The notes beneath the pieces are model-generated. The model ran no database searches. It was not told the origin of the DNA and saw only the letters and a list, made by a program, of their open reading frames with translations. Both the position numbers and the translations under genes were made by a program. From the NCBI GenBank assembly GCA_049522195.1, contig JBEKOB010000040.1, positions 1 through 35,119 of the forward strand: a DNA stretch of 35,119 nt, in the 5' to 3' direction. The stretch comes from UBA9647 sp049522195. Its GTDB lineage: Bacteria; Bacteroidota; Ignavibacteria; UBA10030. This document shows positions 21,937 to 30,651 of the stretch, piece by piece; position 1 is the stretch's first letter; each line of letters begins with the position of its first letter.

Positions 21937-24900
21937 ATGCGAACGCTCAAGGCTCCTCTTCTTGTACTGGCCATCATCTTCTTCCTTGTTGTCTTCACTT
22001 CGCTGGTTTTAGCACAGGCGACGGTGACGGAGACGAAGCAGGTGTTCCGGACGTATTCATTCGGCGATCCTGATCCTATCGCGAGGTTCACGAACATCTA
22101 CCCGTACTTCAGGTTCGAGGGATATAGCATCTCTCCCAAAGACCGGGAATGGAAAGTTGTGACACTGGAGAATCCGTACATCAAGGTGCTGATCGCACCA
22201 GAGATCGGCGGAAAAATCCTCGGCGCTATCGAGAAAACGACGGGAAAGGCATTCATCTACTTCAATCATGTGGTGAAGTTTCGGGAAATTGCGATGCGAG
22301 GTCCATGGACCTCGGGAGGAATCGAGTTCAATTTCGGAGACATCGGCCACACGCCGGCAACGGCTACGCCTGTGGACTATCTGACGCGCACGAACGAAGA
22401 TGGCAGCGTGAGTTGTATCGTCGGCACAATTGACCTTGCATCGAGGACTGAATGGCGTGTCGATATCCGACTGCCGAAAGACAAAGCGTATTTCCAGACA
22501 GAGTCATACTGGTACAATCCGACGGATGTGAACACCTCCCTCTATCACTGGATGAACGCTGCGGCCGACGCAAGCGAAGACTTGCAGCTGAAGTACGCCG
22601 GTACTGGCTTCATCGATCATGGAGGCGGAGCTTTCTCGTGGCCCATCGACAACACCGGGCGAGACCTCTCGCGCTACGCAAACAACGCGTTCGGTCCGGC
22701 CAAGTCGTACCACGTTCTCGGTTCGTACACAGACACGTATGCAGCGTACTACGCTGGAAGTGATTTTGGCGTCGTCCATTGGTCCCCATTTACCGACAAG
22801 CCCGGCAAGAAAATCTGGATATGGGCACGCTCAAGAGAGGGGGAGATCTGGACAGACCTGCTGACTGACACGGATCTTGGGAATAGACAGTATGTCGAAA
22901 TCCAGTCGGGATTGCTCTTCAACCAGGCGGGTGGCAGCAGCACGTTCACTCCCTTCAAGCATGAGTTCTTTGCGCCGGTGAGCGAAGAGAGTTTTGTTGA
23001 AGCCTGGTATCCGTTCAGGAACATCGGCGGGCTCGTTGAATCGAATCTGAGCGGCACACTCAACGTACAAACCATCGGAAAGATGCTCAAGCTCGGATTT
23101 TGTCCGTTGGGGAAGACGTCGCAGCCTCTGATTGTCTCACGCGGTGGCAAGGAAATCTACAGGAAAGACCTCATCCTTCAGCCGTTGCAGGTGTTTGTGG
23201 ATTCCGTAGCTCTCAGAGGGAGCGGGGAGATTGAAGTGCAGGTGGGTGATTTAATCTCCTACAAACCAGGTGAAGAAGAGGCAAGGAAACTCCATCGGCC
23301 TCTCGTCACAAACAAAGAGTTCGATTGGAACAGTGTTGAAGGGCTCTATACCGAGGGGAGTGAACGGGCAAAGCAACGGGATTACAGAGGTGCGTTTGAG
23401 AAGTACACGGCGTGCCTGTCGAAAGACCCTGCGCACACCCGCGCTCTCACTGGCGTTGCTGAGATCTACTATCGCCGCATGGAGTACGACAAGGCCCTTG
23501 AGCATGCGAAGCGTGCGCTCGCCAACGACGCCTATGACGCGGATGCCAATTTCATGTACGGCGTCATCAGCAAGAAACTGGGAAACCTGTACGATGCGCT
23601 GGATGGGTTCGGCGTCGCTGCGCGTTCAATGAAATACCGTTCTGCAGCAAATGCTGAAATGGCGGAAGTTGCCTTCCTTCAGAAACGATGGCCTGCAGCC
23701 GAGGCGTATGCCTTCAGGGCGATAGACTACGACCGGATGAATGCCCGGGCGAGCCGGTTTCTGCCTGTGCTGTACCGCTTTCAGGGAACGGACGAAGGCG
23801 TCAAGAATGCCATCCAGCACCTCCGCGAGATCGATCCGCTTAGTCATCTCGCGTCCTTCGAAAACTACATGAGAGATACTACCTCTGAGAAGCTTGTTCA
23901 TTTCAAATCGATCTTTCGTAGCGAGCTTCCGCAGGAGAATTTCCTCGAGCTGGCCAGTTTCTATATGGGGCTTCATCTCTACGGGGATGCACTTAAAGTA
24001 CTGGAGCAGGCGCCAGCGCATCCGATCATTTCCTATTGGCTCGCCTGGCTAAACCACCAGGTGAACCGGGAGGTGAAGGTGGACGGCTACCTGAAGGAGG
24101 CGCTCGATCTTTCTGCTGCGCTCGTGTTCCCATTCCGGCAGGAGACGGCCGAAATTTTGAAGTGGGCTGAGGCAAAGAAGCCTCACTGGAAAACCAAGTA
24201 CTATCTCGCACTCGTCTACTTGAGCAAAGATCGCGTCGAGGATGCGCGGGAAATGCTCAATGCATGTGGAAGCGAGCCGGAGTTTGCTCCTTTCTATCTG
24301 ACGAGAGGCAACTTGTTGCGGTCTGAGAAGTCCCCCGATGCGCTAAGGGACTACAAAAGAGCGCTAGAGCTCGGGAAAGGAGAATGGAGGACATATCGTG
24401 CACTTATCGACTATCGCATAGAGTGGTTTGAGTACGCGGAGGCGCTTGCCACCGCAAAATCGGCAGCTGAGCAATTCCCCGGCAGTTACATTGCGCTCTT
24501 TGATTATGCAAGGTTACTCGTTCTCAACCACCAGCCTGTAGCCAGTCTCGCGATTCTCGACACACTCACCGTTTTGCCGTTTGAAGGAGCGAGTTATGCC
24601 CGTCAGGTCTACCGTCAAGCCTGCATCCTCTCCGCCGCGGATGCTATGAAGGATGGAAAATATCAAAACGCAACGAAGCTTCTCGACAAGGCCCGTCAAT
24701 GGCCGGAACGACTGGGTGTAGGAAAGCCGTATGACGTGGACAACCGATTCGAGGACTATCTAGAAGGAGTGTGTGCCCTCAGGTCGGGTGACAAAGCCCG
24801 CAGTCAAATGCTCTTTCAGCAGGTTGCCGAATACACACGGAGCCACGCGGCTGATCAGGGAGTTAACAGATTGTTTGGAGCGCTTGCGGAAAAAGCCCTG

Positions 24901-25122
24901 GGTCAGGAATCAACTGCGACGAAGCTGACCGACCAGTGGAGTGTGGATGGGAAGTCCCCGGTGAGCCGATGGCTGATGTCGATTTTCAAGGCGAACAGTG
25001 CGGAAGCCGCGGCGATCGAACGTGAGTTGAAGGGGGCATCCAATGCACCTCTACTGGGAAGAGCTTCCGTTGACCAGGATCTCGCTCTCTTGCTGGAAGT
25101 CTCTCACTCGATCCAGTTTTGA
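21937..25122 (+). CDS. Large secreted DUF5107 and TPR-repeat protein
   Basis: 1061 residues. A signal peptide (1-26, ending SLVLAQA) leads into a DUF5107 region at about 30-450, a beta-rich fold related to galactose-mutarotase-like carbohydrate-binding proteins, with blocks such as LIAPEIGGKILGA, GPWTSGGIEFNFG and SLYHWMNAAADA. From about 455 to 870 the sequence is helical with TPR features (KQRDYRGAFEKYTACLSKDP, YDKALEHAKRAL, ALRDYKRALELGKGEW). AAGGAGG at 21921-21927 is a strong Shine-Dalgarno sequence for the ATG at 21937. It lies 126 bases behind amrS and 45 before the next large secreted protein, with which it likely works. A carbohydrate-active role is plausible from fold and neighbours, but no catalytic residue could be assigned. 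Confidence 0.85.
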   Translation: MRTLKAPLLVLAIIFFLVVFTSLVLAQATVTETKQVFRTYSFGDPDPIARFTNIYPYFRFEGYSISPKDREWKVVTLENPYIKVLIAPEIGGKILGAIEKTTGKAFIYFNHVVKFREIAMRGPWTSGGIEFNFGDIGHTPATATPVDYLTRTNEDGSVSCIVGTIDLASRTEWRVDIRLPKDKAYFQTESYWYNPTDVNTSLYHWMNAAADASEDLQLKYAGTGFIDHGGGAFSWPIDNTGRDLSRYANNAFGPAKSYHVLGSYTDTYAAYYAGSDFGVVHWSPFTDKPGKKIWIWARSREGEIWTDLLTDTDLGNRQYVEIQSGLLFNQAGGSSTFTPFKHEFFAPVSEESFVEAWYPFRNIGGLVESNLSGTLNVQTIGKMLKLGFCPLGKTSQPLIVSRGGKEIYRKDLILQPLQVFVDSVALRGSGEIEVQVGDLISYKPGEEEARKLHRPLVTNKEFDWNSVEGLYTEGSERAKQRDYRGAFEKYTACLSKDPAHTRALTGVAEIYYRRMEYDKALEHAKRALANDAYDADANFMYGVISKKLGNLYDALDGFGVAARSMKYRSAANAEMAEVAFLQKRWPAAEAYAFRAIDYDRMNARASRFLPVLYRFQGTDEGVKNAIQHLREIDPLSHLASFENYMRDTTSEKLVHFKSIFRSELPQENFLELASFYMGLHLYGDALKVLEQAPAHPIISYWLAWLNHQVNREVKVDGYLKEALDLSAALVFPFRQETAEILKWAEAKKPHWKTKYYLALVYLSKDRVEDAREMLNACGSEPEFAPFYLTRGNLLRSEKSPDALRDYKRALELGKGEWRTYRALIDYRIEWFEYAEALATAKSAAEQFPGSYIALFDYARLLVLNHQPVASLAILDTLTVLPFEGASYARQVYRQACILSAADAMKDGKYQNATKLLDKARQWPERLGVGKPYDVDNRFEDYLEGVCALRSGDKARSQMLFQQVAEYTRSHAADQGVNRLFGALAEKALGQESTATKLTDQWSVDGKSPVSRWLMSIFKANSAEAAAIERELKGASNAPLLGRASVDQDLALLLEVSHSIQF

Positions 25123-25167
25123 TAAATAGATTCGAATTTCACGTACGCTAGCGAGGAGCAGATCTTG

Positions 25168-28100
25168 ATGAGGCCAAAGTCGACACCGCAAGTGTTCGCA
25201 TTCATTGCACTTGTTTCCGCACTCGGGTTGAGTATGCTGGCTGCGCAGGGAATGAACACAGCGTACAAGCCCTCAAAGCAGTTCTACGGGACAGGGACCT
25301 GGAATGCCGATTCTCTTGGCAACCATCGGGTAGTTCTCAGAGTGCTATCCAGATCCGATGCGGTCCGGGCGCACATCCCATGGCGAAGGAGAGATTTGAG
25401 GCCGGAGCAGAAGAACGTCATCGTCGTCGATGCTACGACGGGGAAAAAGATTACGAACGTCAAATGGATTCGGTTCAATCGTGAGGCTGGCGACGTGGTG
25501 TTCGAGCCGCAGACGGCGCCGGGGGAATACTACGTCTATTACCTGGTGTATCGATCACGAGGTTCGCAAAACTATCCCAAGGGGTATTATCAGCCGATGG
25601 AGCGAACGGCCGACGATGGTTGGCTGAGAAAGACCGGACTGGAAGACTCTGAGGTTGCTGACTCCCGTAGCAGCAAACTGGAACAGGCAGCTCTGATTCA
25701 GTTCCAATCGATTGACGAGTTCAACAGCTTTTATCCGATGGAGGTCATTGCAACCTCTGATGAGGTGAATGCTCTCCTCAATAGGCATGACCAATCCTCC
25801 TACCTGTTGTTTCCGGAAGACCGGGAACATCCTATCAAAATGACGGCTGACCTCCCGTATCGATGGATTGAACAGGGAGCAGTTCAGAAGTTTGCGGGAA
25901 GGTCCGATCGTGGCGAATTCTATTCGTTTCAGCTTGGTTTGTACGCTGTGACATCAAGGATCGAAGGCATCCGTGTCACTATGACGGATCTGAAGGGGCC
26001 GGATGGAAAGACAATTCCTGCCTCAAGCTTCTCGAGCTTCAACACCGGCGGTATCGATTGGAGGGGGAAAGCATTCACGAAGAATCTGGTTGTTGAGAAG
26101 GGGCTCGTGCAGGCGTTGTGGTTGGGAATCCAGGTTCCGGAGGAAGCACAGCAGGGGCGATATGTCGGAGAGATCGCCGTTGCTGCCAAAGGATTGAAGG
26201 AAGAAAAGGTTCGGCTCGAATTGAACGTCACATCTTCCGTTGCCACTGCTCATGGAGATAATGATCCATCCAAGCTTGGGCGGCTCCGCTGGCTCGATTC
26301 GCAGCTGGCAGCCGATGACGGAATTGTTCCGCCGTTTACGCCGGTCCAAGTGGTTGAAAAGGTTGTGAGCTGCCTGGGTCGGGATGTAGCGTTGACGTCG
26401 ACAGGATTTCCTCAGGGGATTACCAGCCATTTCTCACCAGAAATTACGGGTCTTGTCGCCGAAGGCAGAGACATCCTGGCCGGACCAATCGAGCTTGCGA
26501 TCGAAGATACGCGAGGGATAGAGGCTCAGTGGAATGGAAAAAGGCTAGACTTCACAAAAAAGGCGGAAGGGGTGGCAGCGTGGAGAGCCGAGAGTCAGGC
26601 TGGAAATTTCGACGTGTCCATCGATGGCGATCTGGAATTCGACGGATTCGCGGATTTTCAGGTCACACTGACAGCGAAGGAAGAAACCGCCGTCAACGAC
26701 ATAAGGCTGGAAGTGCCGCTTGCTGCAGATGTGGCGAAGTATATGATGGGTCTTGGTGTGAAGGGGGGATTCCGCCCGCAGCAGCTTGAATGGAAATGGA
26801 CCTCGAAATTCAACCAGGATGCAATCTGGATCGGTGATGTCAATGCCGGTGTGCAGGTAAGCTTCAGGGATGAAAACTATGTTCGTCCGCTTAATACCAA
26901 TTTCTACCTTCTGAAGCCTCTCAATATGCCGCCGTCGTGGTTCAATGACGGAAAAGGGGGCATTCGATTCAAAGAAGAAGGGAGTGTCCTCCGGCTTCAG
27001 GCCTACAGCGGGCAAAGAAACATCAAGGCAGGGGAGAAACTGCATTTTTATTTCTCGCTCCTCATCACTCCATTCAAGCTTATCGATACGGATGCTCAAT
27101 GGGCCACACGGTACTATCACAAGTACCTCCCAATCGATGAGATTGTGAAGACCGGAGCGAATACCGTCAACGTGCACCATGCCACGGAGATCAATCCCTT
27201 TATCAATTATCCGTTCCTCAGACCACGCGAAATGAAGGCATACGCAGATGAGGCGCATGCGAAGGGGCTACGGATGAAGATATACTATACGGTGCGCGAG
27301 CTCTCCAATCGGGCTCCGGAACTCTTCACGCTGCGCAGCCTGGGCGAGGAGGTGCTATCGTACGGTCCGGGCGGAGGCTTCTCGTGGCTTCAGGAGCATC
27401 TGGATTCGAGCTACATCGCTGCCTGGTTTGTCCCGGAGCTCAAGGATGCAGCAATCATCAACAGCGGCGTTTCGCGATGGCACAACTACTACGTCGAAGG
27501 ACTCAACTGGCTTGTGAAGAATGTGGGGATTGACGGCATCTATATCGACGATGTTGCGTTCGACCGAACCACCATGAAGAGGGTCAGAAAAGTGTTGGAC
27601 CGCAATCGACCTGCAGCTTTGATCGATTTGCACTCTGCGAACCAGTTCAATCCCAGGGATGGGTTCGCAAACAGCGCGAATCTTTACCTCGAACATTTTC
27701 CGTATCTCAATCGCCTCTGGTTCGGCGAATATTTCGATTACAACTTTTCTCCAGATTTCTGGCTCGTTGAAGTTTCAGGGATTCCGTTTGGACTTATGGG
27801 GGAAATGCTCGAGAAAGGTGGGAACCCGTGGCGGGGAATGGTGTATGGGATGACAGCCAGGCTTCCCTGGGCCGGCGATCCGACTCCCGTCTGGAATCTC
27901 ATGGACGAGTTCGGAATGAAGGGGAGTAAAATGGAGGGGTACTGGTCATCGAAGTGCCCGGTCAGGACAGACAATCCCGGCGTCCTCGCGACGGTCTATC
28001 AGAAGGAAGGCAAAGCGCTTGTTGCTCTCGCAAGCTGGGATCCAAAGCCAGTCACGTGCAAACTGATTGTCGACTGGAAGGCTCTGGGGATAAACCCTTC

Positions 28101-28224
28101 TAAGGCCATACTCCACGCTCATCAGGCAAAAAACTTCCAGCCGGAGATGTCATTCGGCGTGAACGATAGTATCCCGGTTGATCCCGGAAAAGGATGGCTC
28201 CTCGTTATCAGCGAAAGGCCATGA
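25168..28224 (+). CDS. Large secreted putative glycoside hydrolase (DUF6067-like barrel)
   Basis: 1018 residues. The signal peptide covers about 1-28 (FAFIALVSALGLSMLAAQG). Beta-sandwich-like regions fill the N-terminal 600 residues. From about 650 a TIM-barrel-like section follows, with NVHHATEINPFINYP, GLRMKIYYTVREL, WLVKNVGIDGIYIDDVAFDR (Asp794 and Asp795 at a strand end where glycosidase acids usually sit), ALIDLHSANQ and YLEHFPYLNRLWFGEYFDYN. A C-terminal beta domain closes the chain. These blocks resemble the DUF6067 glycoside-hydrolase-like family. GAGGAG is nine bases before the ATG at 25168; the TTG at 25165 is less likely. It follows the DUF5107-TPR gene by 45 bases, suggesting joint action on one substrate. 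Hydrolase activity is inferred from fold-like motifs only. Confidence 0.75.
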   Translation: MRPKSTPQVFAFIALVSALGLSMLAAQGMNTAYKPSKQFYGTGTWNADSLGNHRVVLRVLSRSDAVRAHIPWRRRDLRPEQKNVIVVDATTGKKITNVKWIRFNREAGDVVFEPQTAPGEYYVYYLVYRSRGSQNYPKGYYQPMERTADDGWLRKTGLEDSEVADSRSSKLEQAALIQFQSIDEFNSFYPMEVIATSDEVNALLNRHDQSSYLLFPEDREHPIKMTADLPYRWIEQGAVQKFAGRSDRGEFYSFQLGLYAVTSRIEGIRVTMTDLKGPDGKTIPASSFSSFNTGGIDWRGKAFTKNLVVEKGLVQALWLGIQVPEEAQQGRYVGEIAVAAKGLKEEKVRLELNVTSSVATAHGDNDPSKLGRLRWLDSQLAADDGIVPPFTPVQVVEKVVSCLGRDVALTSTGFPQGITSHFSPEITGLVAEGRDILAGPIELAIEDTRGIEAQWNGKRLDFTKKAEGVAAWRAESQAGNFDVSIDGDLEFDGFADFQVTLTAKEETAVNDIRLEVPLAADVAKYMMGLGVKGGFRPQQLEWKWTSKFNQDAIWIGDVNAGVQVSFRDENYVRPLNTNFYLLKPLNMPPSWFNDGKGGIRFKEEGSVLRLQAYSGQRNIKAGEKLHFYFSLLITPFKLIDTDAQWATRYYHKYLPIDEIVKTGANTVNVHHATEINPFINYPFLRPREMKAYADEAHAKGLRMKIYYTVRELSNRAPELFTLRSLGEEVLSYGPGGGFSWLQEHLDSSYIAAWFVPELKDAAIINSGVSRWHNYYVEGLNWLVKNVGIDGIYIDDVAFDRTTMKRVRKVLDRNRPAALIDLHSANQFNPRDGFANSANLYLEHFPYLNRLWFGEYFDYNFSPDFWLVEVSGIPFGLMGEMLEKGGNPWRGMVYGMTARLPWAGDPTPVWNLMDEFGMKGSKMEGYWSSKCPVRTDNPGVLATVYQKEGKALVALASWDPKPVTCKLIVDWKALGINPSKAILHAHQAKNFQPEMSFGVNDSIPVDPGKGWLLVISERP

Positions 28225-28278
28225 GGAGTTGCGAAGGGGCGTGAGCTGTATGCCGCGCAGGACCCCCAAGAAAAAACA

Positions 28279-28311
28279 AAATGGCGACGCATTGCACATA
28301 CGTCGCCATTT
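28279..28311 (-). terminator. Terminator for the minus-strand histidine kinase gene
   Basis: AAATGGCGACG (28279-28289) pairs perfectly with CGTCGCCATTT (28301-28311) around an 11-base loop. Read on the minus strand the stem is followed by TTTTGTTTTTTC, a strong U-tract. It lies 27 bases past the kinase stop and also between convergent genes, so it may stop plus-strand transcription as well, though the plus-strand tail is poorer in T. Confidence 0.88.
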
Positions 28312-28337
28312 GAAAAAGAATTTCGGAAACAAGCGTA

Positions 28338-29594
28338 CTACCAGGACATGTCGTCCGCAGAGTTCTGTCTGCCTGCACGTACGAGGGGGAGCCAGATCTT
28401 GAACGTTGTCCCACCCTCGGGATAACTCGTAAAGGATACCTTGCCTCGAAGGTATTGTTCACCGAGAAGCTTCATGCTGTACGTGCCAAGCCCGCGGTTT
28501 GGCCCTTTTGTGGAGAATGAACGCTGGAACACCTGCAATTGGACATGGCGTGGCATGAATCGCGGATTGTGGACAAGGAATTCGATCCCGGTTTTGCTCG
28601 AGCGGCAGGAAAGCTGCACGGTCTCGTTCTCACCCGATGCTTCCAAGCCGTTCTTGACCATGTTGCCGACGACACGGCGGAGCAATGTCGGATCGGTGAG
28701 AAACTCGATCTCGACGGAATCCTGGTCAACGCCAAGCGTCTTGGATCGTGCTGCATCCTGATTCTTGTACGCGTCACAAATATCATGCATGAACGCGGCA
28801 GATTTCGTCGGCACGAACGTAATCGACAGCTCGTTGTTTTCCGCAGCAACCAGATCTCTCTGCGCTTTGATTTCTTCGACGAGCTGCTGTGCAAGCTCCA
28901 GGATCGGCGTCTTGAGTTCCTCGGCTTCCGACGAATCGGAGTGTTTGAGGAGCTCGACAAATCCCCGGAGACCGCCCGCTGTGTTCAGGACGTCGTGGAA
29001 GAATATTCGCTCGAGAGCCCTTCTTCGTTTCTCGTGGCTGATGTCAGAGACAGCAAAGATCGTGAACTGATAGTCGTTTTCTTTGAGTGGCGAGGCATAG
29101 ACTCTCAGGTCGAGAGGTTCGACGACTTCCTTGCGCGTCAGGTGCCATTCCTGCGCCGAGACATTTCCAAGTTGGCTGGAGAGAATTGCTCCGATGGCAC
29201 CGCACGCGCGGCAGAACTCAGAAGTTCCGCATCCCCCGGGAGACTCGTTGGCGTGAACGCATTGCAGCGCTTCGCCGAAACGTTGTCCAAGGAACGATCC
29301 TGAATCCCGCGCACCCATAAACCGGTAGAACTTGTCGTTCGCCAGGACAATCTGACGCTCCTTGTTCAACACCAACACGATGTCAAACACGGAACTGATG
29401 AAGCTGTGGAGGAGCGGAATCTGGGGGAGTTTTCTCGCTTGAGAGAGAATTTCTTCGCGCGATGCCCGTTCAGCTGGCGCAAATTCGGTCGCCAGAGGTT
29501 CGGGGATTCGGGGGATCAATCTGAGTGGCTGAGCGTTGGAGTGGGAAGGATGCTCACCTTTTTCAGGATCGATCGGTAGCTTTTGAAGATTCAT
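28338..29594 (-). CDS. PAS-domain sensor histidine kinase with cysteine cluster
   Basis: 418 residues without membrane segments, so a cytoplasmic sensor. After a charged N-terminus, a PAS domain covers about 65-185 (FDIVLVLNKERQIVLANDKF). It contains four cysteines, Cys112, 122, 128 and 131, in the pattern QCVHANESPG-GCGTSEFCRACG, which could bind a metal or sense redox state. The dimerisation helix has the phospho-acceptor His200 in FFHDVLNTAGGL. The ATPase domain shows the N-box GNMVKNGLEAS (310-320) and the G-box region NRGLGTYSMKLLGE, ending in GGTTFKIWLPL. It is divergent from the CheY-like regulator at 29945, a possible partner, with 350 bases between. A terminator lies just past its stop. 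The input signal is unknown. Confidence 0.88.
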   Translation of the reverse strand: MNLQKLPIDPEKGEHPSHSNAQPLRLIPRIPEPLATEFAPAERASREEILSQARKLPQIPLLHSFISSVFDIVLVLNKERQIVLANDKFYRFMGARDSGSFLGQRFGEALQCVHANESPGGCGTSEFCRACGAIGAILSSQLGNVSAQEWHLTRKEVVEPLDLRVYASPLKENDYQFTIFAVSDISHEKRRRALERIFFHDVLNTAGGLRGFVELLKHSDSSEAEELKTPILELAQQLVEEIKAQRDLVAAENNELSITFVPTKSAAFMHDICDAYKNQDAARSKTLGVDQDSVEIEFLTDPTLLRRVVGNMVKNGLEASGENETVQLSCRSSKTGIEFLVHNPRFMPRHVQLQVFQRSFSTKGPNRGLGTYSMKLLGEQYLRGKVSFTSYPEGGTTFKIWLPLVRAGRQNSADDMSW

Positions 29595-29944
29595 AAGAGT
29601 TCAACCTTGCAGACGGTGAAGTGCGACTCCCCTGAAGCAAATGCACACTCGAAGAAGATACGACCGATCTTCCGCTTCTTCTAATGATCGAGGAAAATCC
29701 GAAACAAGACTGTGGATTGAATCGTGAACCAACCTTGGTATCGCGACTAAAACGAGAGAGGCTTATCTCTGGCTCGCCGCCTCACGGCAATAAGCCAGTG
29801 AAAAAATACACCAATGACACGTAGGAAGCGTTGTCTGAAATCACCTGTTTCTCAAGGACTTGGGTCATTGTTTTCAGAAACTTGTAGCATTCTGAGGAGA
29901 ATTTACTTAATATCGCTGTGAGATAATATTCAGGGCCGCTGACT
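29595..29944. other. Divergent intergenic region between kinase and regulator operon
   Basis: 350 bases. It contains a 7-bp inverted repeat GGCTTAT (29760-29766) and ATAAGCC (29790-29796), whose loop can form a smaller GCCG/CGGC hairpin. Near the plus-strand gene, TTTACT (29902-29907) and TAATAT (29924-29929) with a 16-base spacer are a weak sigma-70-like promoter that would give a very short leader. I see no gene here and recognise no riboswitch class. Confidence 0.5.
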
Positions 29945-30343
29945 ATGTCATTCGCTTACCGAGTCCTTGCAATTGATGATTCACCTCACTTTCGCATACT
30001 CATCACGAAACTGCTGAAACGATTCGGGTTCGAGTCTGTCGAAACGGGAGAGAATGGAAAAGTCGGATTGCAGAAATTCGACACCTTCAAGCCTGATGTT
30101 GTGTTCCTCGACGGTATCATGCCCGAGATGGACGGATTGGCCGTGCTCCGGTCGATCAAAGGAAAAAACGCCTCGACCATTGTCGTGGTTACGTCATCGC
30201 TTTCGGAGCGTGACAAAGTTCTGCAGTTCAAAGAGAGTGGTGCAGATCTCTATTTGATGAAGCCGTTTGAGGAAGCGAAGTTTCAGGAAGTTGCCAAAAA
30301 AGTTGTGACCATTCTGGAGGGTCGTTCGAAGGCAAGCTCATGA
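29945..30343 (+). CDS. Single-domain CheY-like response regulator
   Basis: 132 residues forming one receiver domain. The acidic pair is Asp11/Asp12 in LAIDDSPHF, the phospho-acceptor is Asp56 in VFLDGIMPEMDG, Thr83 is in VVTSS, Tyr103 is at the switch position of LYLMKPF and Lys106 completes the site, so it should be phosphorylated normally. The stop codon overlaps the start of the zinc-ribbon gene in an ATGA junction (start at 30340), which indicates translational coupling. The PilB-like ATPase follows, so the regulator probably controls that machine. The kinase at 28338 on the other strand is the nearest candidate donor. Only a weak Shine-Dalgarno sequence precedes the ATG. Confidence 0.9.
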   Translation: MSFAYRVLAIDDSPHFRILITKLLKRFGFESVETGENGKVGLQKFDTFKPDVVFLDGIMPEMDGLAVLRSIKGKNASTIVVVTSSLSERDKVLQFKESGADLYLMKPFEEAKFQEVAKKVVTILEGRSKASS

Positions 30344-30648
30344 CTTGTCCCCATTGCAACGCTGAGAATCCACCCGGCGGAAAATTCTGCAGTTCCTGCG
30401 GGTCTGTGCTGGAAACAGCCTGCAGCGAATGCGGTGCCCTTGCCCGGTCTGACGATCGGTTCTGCAGGGCATGCGGCCAGCCCATCACAGCCGCAGGTAG
30501 CGACGCCCCCTCCCGTCAATCAGTTCCCACGAAACAATACACACGTCCGGACATCGACGAACTCCTCTCACTCCGCAAGCTGATCAGAAAAGAGGAGATC
30601 GCGTCGAAAACGCTGAACCAGGAAGACGTCGACAAACTCTTCGGATAA
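30340..30648 (+). CDS. Double zinc-ribbon protein with FliM-like C-terminal peptides
   Basis: 102 residues. Two Cys4 zinc ribbons fill the first half: Cys3/6/17/20 and Cys28/31/42/45. A Ser/Pro/Gln-rich linker follows (about 50-66). The C-terminal half has two short acidic-hydrophobic motifs, TRPDIDELLSL (68-78) and LNQEDVDKLFG (92-102). Both resemble the CheY-binding N-terminus of FliM (LSQAEIDALL in E. coli); the second is the closer match and is the very end of the protein. The gene overlaps the CheY-like regulator by four bases and is three bases from the PilB/GspE ATPase gene, so it may be an adaptor between them. The zinc ribbons are clear; the adaptor role is inference. Confidence 0.8.
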   Translation: MTCPHCNAENPPGGKFCSSCGSVLETACSECGALARSDDRFCRACGQPITAAGSDAPSRQSVPTKQYTRPDIDELLSLRKLIRKEEIASKTLNQEDVDKLFG

Positions 30649-30651
30649 TTC

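Noticed and set aside
26545..27258. 237-codon minus-strand open frame inside the putative glycosidase gene
   Set aside because: It is antisense to a continuous secreted protein with recognisable blocks and has no family-like sequence of its own.
28539..29303. 254-codon plus-strand open frame opposite the histidine kinase gene
   Set aside because: It is antisense to clear PAS, His-box and ATPase motifs, matches no family, and lies wholly within the kinase gene.
29902..29929. TTTACT and TAATAT as a firm promoter for the regulator operon
   Set aside because: Each box matches only four of six consensus bases and the leader would be about nine bases long, so it is mentioned only as weak.
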